A DNA stretch of 6,738 bases, from the NCBI GenBank assembly GCA_019690055.1, contig JADGGF010000247.1, positions 1 through 6,738 on the forward strand, given 5' to 3'. This document shows, piece by piece, positions 4,510-6,738 of the stretch. This DNA comes from Micromonosporaceae bacterium (GTDB taxonomy: Bacteria > Actinomycetota > Actinomycetes > Mycobacteriales > Micromonosporaceae). The translations under genes and the position numbers were made by a program. Below the pieces are notes generated by a model. That model was not told the DNA's origin. It did no database searches and saw nothing but the letters and a program-made list of their open reading frames with translations. Within the stretch, counting starts at the first letter, position 1; each line of letters starts with the position of its first letter.

Positions 4510-5682
4510 TCAGCCGGGCAGCGCGAGCATCCGGTCGAGCGCCACGCGGGCGTAGGCGGCCACGTCGGGATCGACGACGATCTGGTTGGGGACGCGGCCG
4601 GCGACCAGTTCCTCGAGCGCCCAGACCAAGTGAGGCATGTCGATGCGGTTCATGGTCGAGCAGTAGCAGACCGTACGGTCGAGGAACATGACGGTCTTGT
4701 CCGGGTGAGCGTTCGCCAGTCGCCGGACCAGGTTGAGCTCCGTGCCGACCGCCCACGCCGAGCCGGCCGGCGCTTCATTGATTGTTCTAATGATGTATTC
4801 GGTTGAGCCGACGTAGTCGGCCGCGGTCACCACCTCGTGCCGGCACTCGGGGTGGACCAGCACGTTCACCCCCGGCACCCGTGCGCGGACCTCGTCGACA
4901 CACTCACGGGTGAACCGCCCGTGCACCGAGCAGTGCCCGCGCCAGAGGATCATCCGCGCCTCGCGCAGCTGCTGCGGGGTGAGCCCACCGTTCGGCTTGT
5001 GGGGTTCGTAGAGCACGCAGTCATCGAGGCTCATCCCCATCTGCAGCACCGCGGTGTTGCGCCCGAGGTGCTGGTCCGGCAGGAAGAGGACCCGCTGCCC
5101 CCGGGTAAAGGCCCAGGTCAGCACCTGCTTGGCGTTGGAGGAGGTGCAGACCACGCCGCCGTTGCGCCCGACGAAGGCCTTGATCGCGGCAGAGGAGTTC
5201 ATATATGTGACCGGCACGGTGGAGTCGGCCAGGTCGAGCTCGGCGAGCAGGTCCCAGGCCGCCTCGACCTGGGCGATCGCCGCCATGTCCGCCATCGAGC
5301 AGCCGGCGGCGAGGTCGGGCAGCACCACCTTCTGGGCGTCGCTGGTGAGGATGTCGGCGCTCTCGGCCATGAAGTGCACGCCGCAGAAGACGATGTACTC
5401 CGCCTCCGGCCGGGCCGCGGCCTCGCGCGCCAGCTTGAACGAGTCGCCCGTGACGTCGGCGAACTGGATCACCTCGTCGCGCTGGTAGTGGTGACCGAGC
5501 ACGAAGAGGCGCTCGCCCAGGGCCCGCTTGGCGGCCCAGGCCCGTTCCACCAGAGTCGGGTCGCTCGGGGCGGGCAGCTCACCCGGGCACGAGACACCCC
5601 GCTCGGCGTTCGGGTCGGCACCCGCACCGAGCAACAGGAGCGCGACGGACGTACCCGACGGCTCGGCGAACCCTGTGGTCAC
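4510..5682 (-). CDS. nadA: Quinolinate synthase NadA
   Basis: NadA is a [4Fe-4S] enzyme that condenses iminoaspartate with dihydroxyacetone phosphate to form quinolinate in de novo NAD synthesis. The 390 residues show the three internally related NadA domains. Motifs include LGHHYQRDEV (62-71) and GDSFKLA (79-85), CGVHFMAESADIL (100-112), YMNSSAAIKA (160-169), PDQHLGRNTA (202-211), WRGHCSVHGRF (247-257), HPECRHEVV (277-285), GTELNLV (313-319) and CYCSTMNRI (339-347). Probable cluster ligands are C100, C251 and C341; the 90-residue C251-C341 spacing matches the longer, Bacillus-like class. The GTG at 5682 has GAGGAG at 8-nt spacing. The frame stays open far upstream, but only as antisense of the glycerate kinase. 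No nadB or nadC is adjacent. It diverges from the glycerate kinase across 117 bp holding an inverted repeat. Confidence 0.97.
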   Translation of the reverse strand: MTTGFAEPSGTSVALLLLGAGADPNAERGVSCPGELPAPSDPTLVERAWAAKRALGERLFVLGHHYQRDEVIQFADVTGDSFKLAREAAARPEAEYIVFCGVHFMAESADILTSDAQKVVLPDLAAGCSMADMAAIAQVEAAWDLLAELDLADSTVPVTYMNSSAAIKAFVGRNGGVVCTSSNAKQVLTWAFTRGQRVLFLPDQHLGRNTAVLQMGMSLDDCVLYEPHKPNGGLTPQQLREARMILWRGHCSVHGRFTRECVDEVRARVPGVNVLVHPECRHEVVTAADYVGSTEYIIRTINEAPAGSAWAVGTELNLVRRLANAHPDKTVMFLDRTVCYCSTMNRIDMPHLVWALEELVAGRVPNQIVVDPDVAAYARVALDRMLALPG

Positions 5683-5709
5683 GGCGTTCGCTCCTCGTGG
5701 GCGTGGCTG

Positions 5710-5733
5710 AACGATGTCACGCTTCGCATCGTT
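5710..5733. promoter_or_regulatory. Inverted repeat AACGATG-N10-CATCGTT upstream of nadA
   Basis: A perfect 7-bp inverted repeat with a 10-bp spacer is centred about 39 bp before the nadA start, in the divergent gap. This is where a repressor of NAD synthesis could act, and nad genes in other bacteria are often repressed (NrtR, NiaR, NadQ, NadR types). I do not recognise it as the consensus of any of these. It could also form a leader hairpin in the nadA transcript. Confidence 0.4.
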
Positions 5734-5744
5734 GCACACAAACG

Positions 5745-5760
5745 CCCGACTCCCGTCGGG
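5745..5760. repeat. GC-rich hairpin CCCGAC-TCCC-GTCGGG
   Basis: A perfect 6-bp GC stem with a four-base loop lies 39 bp before the glycerate kinase start. It overlaps at its end the palindrome GGTCGACC (5759-5766). It might be part of an untranslated leader or an insulator between divergent promoters. Only the structure is supported. Confidence 0.35.
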
Positions 5761-5799
5761 TCGACCGGCCTTACCGCTGTGACGTGCGAGACTGCGGGG

Positions 5800-6738
5800 G
5801 TGCGCGTGCTGGTGTGCCCGGACAAGTTCGCCGGCACGCTCTCGGCCCCGGCCGCGGCGGCGGCGATCGCGTCGGGCTGGCGGGACGCGGCCCCGGATGA
5901 CGAGGTGATCGTGCGGCCGCTCGCCGACGGCGGTCCCGGTTTTCTGGACGTGCTCGAGTCCAGCCTCCCGCGGGCGGTGCGCCATCCGGTGCGGACGGTC
6001 GGTCCGCTCGGCGACCCGGTGGACGCGACGATCCTGCTCGCCGGTGAGCCCGCCAGCGCCGGCGCCGCCCACCCCGACACCGCCTATGTGGAGGCGGCCA
6101 GCGCGTGCGGCCTGCACCTGGTCGAGCCCGGCCGGCGCGATCCGACCGTGACGAGCACGTACGGCGTCGGCCTGCTGGTCGCGACCGCGGTCGAGCTGGG
6201 CGTACGGTCGGTCGTGCTCGGGCTCGGTGGCTCGGCCACCAACGACGGGGGTGCCGGGCTGCTGGCGGCGCTGGGGGCCGCGCCCATCGACGAGGCGGGA
6301 TACGTGCTGCCGTACGGCGGGGCGGCGCTGCTTGCCTGTGCCGGGTTGACCGGACCGCCCCGGCTGCGCGGCGCCACCCTGGTCGGGGCCTGCGACGTGG
6401 ACGCCCCGCTGCTCGGACCGCGCGGCGCGTCGGCTGTCTTCGGGCCGCAGAAGGGGGCGACGCCGGACCAGGTCGCGATCCTCGACGCGGCGCTGGCCCG
6501 GTGGGCGACCGTGCTCGCCGACCTGCCATCGTGCCCGCCCGGGCTCGCCGAGCACCCGGGCTCCGGCGCCGCCGGCGGGCTGGGCGCGGCGATCCTCGCC
6601 TGCGGCGGTCGGCTCGTCGGGGGCTTCGGGGTGGTGGCGCGGGCGGTCGGGCTCGACGCTGCTCTGGACGCCTGCGACCTGGTGGTCACGGGCGAGGGGT
6701 CGTTCGACGAGCAGTCGCTGGGCGGCAAGGTCGTGGGG
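5800..6738 (+). CDS. Glycerate kinase family protein (3' end outside window)
   Basis: Members of this family (GlxK/GarK type) phosphorylate glycerate with ATP to 2- or 3-phosphoglycerate, linking glyoxylate or serine breakdown to glycolysis. The 313 codons present, of a usual 360-380, carry the family landmarks: VCPDKFAGTLSA (5-16), PLADGGPGF (40-48), GLGGSATNDGGAGLL (141-155), CDVDAPLLGPRGA (198-210) with FGPQKGA (214-220), GSGAAGGLGAA (255-265) and VTGEGSFDEQSLGGK (296-310). The loop that usually reads ADGGEG has Pro for Glu. I chose GTG 5800 because VRVLVCPDKF aligns with the usual N-terminus (MRVLVAPDKF-like); there is no clear Shine-Dalgarno, only a G-run touching the start. It is divergent from nadA and runs off the window. 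Which carbon of glycerate is phosphorylated cannot be judged. Confidence 0.93.
   Translation, partial: MRVLVCPDKFAGTLSAPAAAAAIASGWRDAAPDDEVIVRPLADGGPGFLDVLESSLPRAVRHPVRTVGPLGDPVDATILLAGEPASAGAAHPDTAYVEAASACGLHLVEPGRRDPTVTSTYGVGLLVATAVELGVRSVVLGLGGSATNDGGAGLLAALGAAPIDEAGYVLPYGGAALLACAGLTGPPRLRGATLVGACDVDAPLLGPRGASAVFGPQKGATPDQVAILDAALARWATVLADLPSCPPGLAEHPGSGAAGGLGAAILACGGRLVGGFGVVARAVGLDAALDACDLVVTGEGSFDEQSLGGKVVG

Noticed and set aside
2996..4555. 519-codon open frame on the plus strand
   Set aside because: It lies antisense to murA, which is unmistakable; its translation is rich in Arg, Asp, Val and His with no recognisable domain, typical of shadow frames in GC-rich DNA.
5683..6555. Upstream extension of the nadA frame on the minus strand (total 681 codons)
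   Set aside because: It is antisense to the glycerate kinase, whose frame has all family motifs. The extension is a low-complexity Arg/Gly/Ala/Pro translation, and the GTG at 5682 has a good ribosome binding site and fits the usual NadA length.
6084..6728. Minus-strand frame opposite the glycerate kinase
   Set aside because: Low-complexity Ser/Ala/Pro translation antisense to a clear gene.
1..6738. tRNA, rRNA, CRISPR array, insertion sequence or prophage features
   Set aside because: I looked for repeats with unique spacers, transposase motifs, terminal inverted repeats and cloverleaf-like sequences and saw none.

Overview
The window is very GC-rich, uses GTG as well as ATG starts, and has a strong third-position G/C bias in its real genes. 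It carries a DUF3043 gene, a family known essentially from Actinobacteria, and its MurA resembles the Streptomyces/Micromonospora type. It looks like chromosomal DNA of a high-GC actinobacterium, plausibly Micromonosporaceae; the family is inferred from protein resemblance, not proven.

Layout. (a) 1-320 holds gene debris: a scrap of an ABC-2 (DUF990-type) permease joined directly to the last residues of an ABC ATPase, with a probable frameshift in the permease part. (b) 340-2110 is a compact transport module: an XRE-cupin regulator on the minus strand, diverging from an azlC-azlD pair whose start and stop codons overlap (ATGA). The intergenic region holds two inverted repeats with the same geometry, GTTC-N8-GAAC, which are good operator candidates. 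(c) 2111-2195 is a convergent gap with GC-rich palindromes. (d) 2196-2861 (minus) is a DUF3043 membrane protein whose likely true start is a leaderless GTG just after a -10 element. (e) 2981-4321 (minus) is murA, the first committed enzyme of peptidoglycan precursor synthesis. (f) 4510-5682 (minus) is nadA, quinolinate synthase. (g) 5800 to the window end (plus) is a glycerate kinase family gene, cut off by the window.

How the parts relate. The regulator and azlCD form a self-contained export unit, probably for branched-chain or related amino acids. DUF3043, murA and nadA lie on the same strand, but the gaps between them (119 bp and 188 bp) contain inverted repeats and possible promoter or terminator signals, so they look like separate transcription units rather than one operon. 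nadA and the glycerate kinase diverge from a 117-bp region with a 7-bp inverted repeat and a GC hairpin. nadB and nadC are not seen beside nadA.

Most of the window is ordinary housekeeping and transport DNA; I found no clear new system. The best leads are the twin operators of the AzlCD regulator, the palindromic leaderless promoter of the DUF3043 gene, the inverted repeat upstream of nadA, and the chimeric ABC-transporter scar at the left edge.
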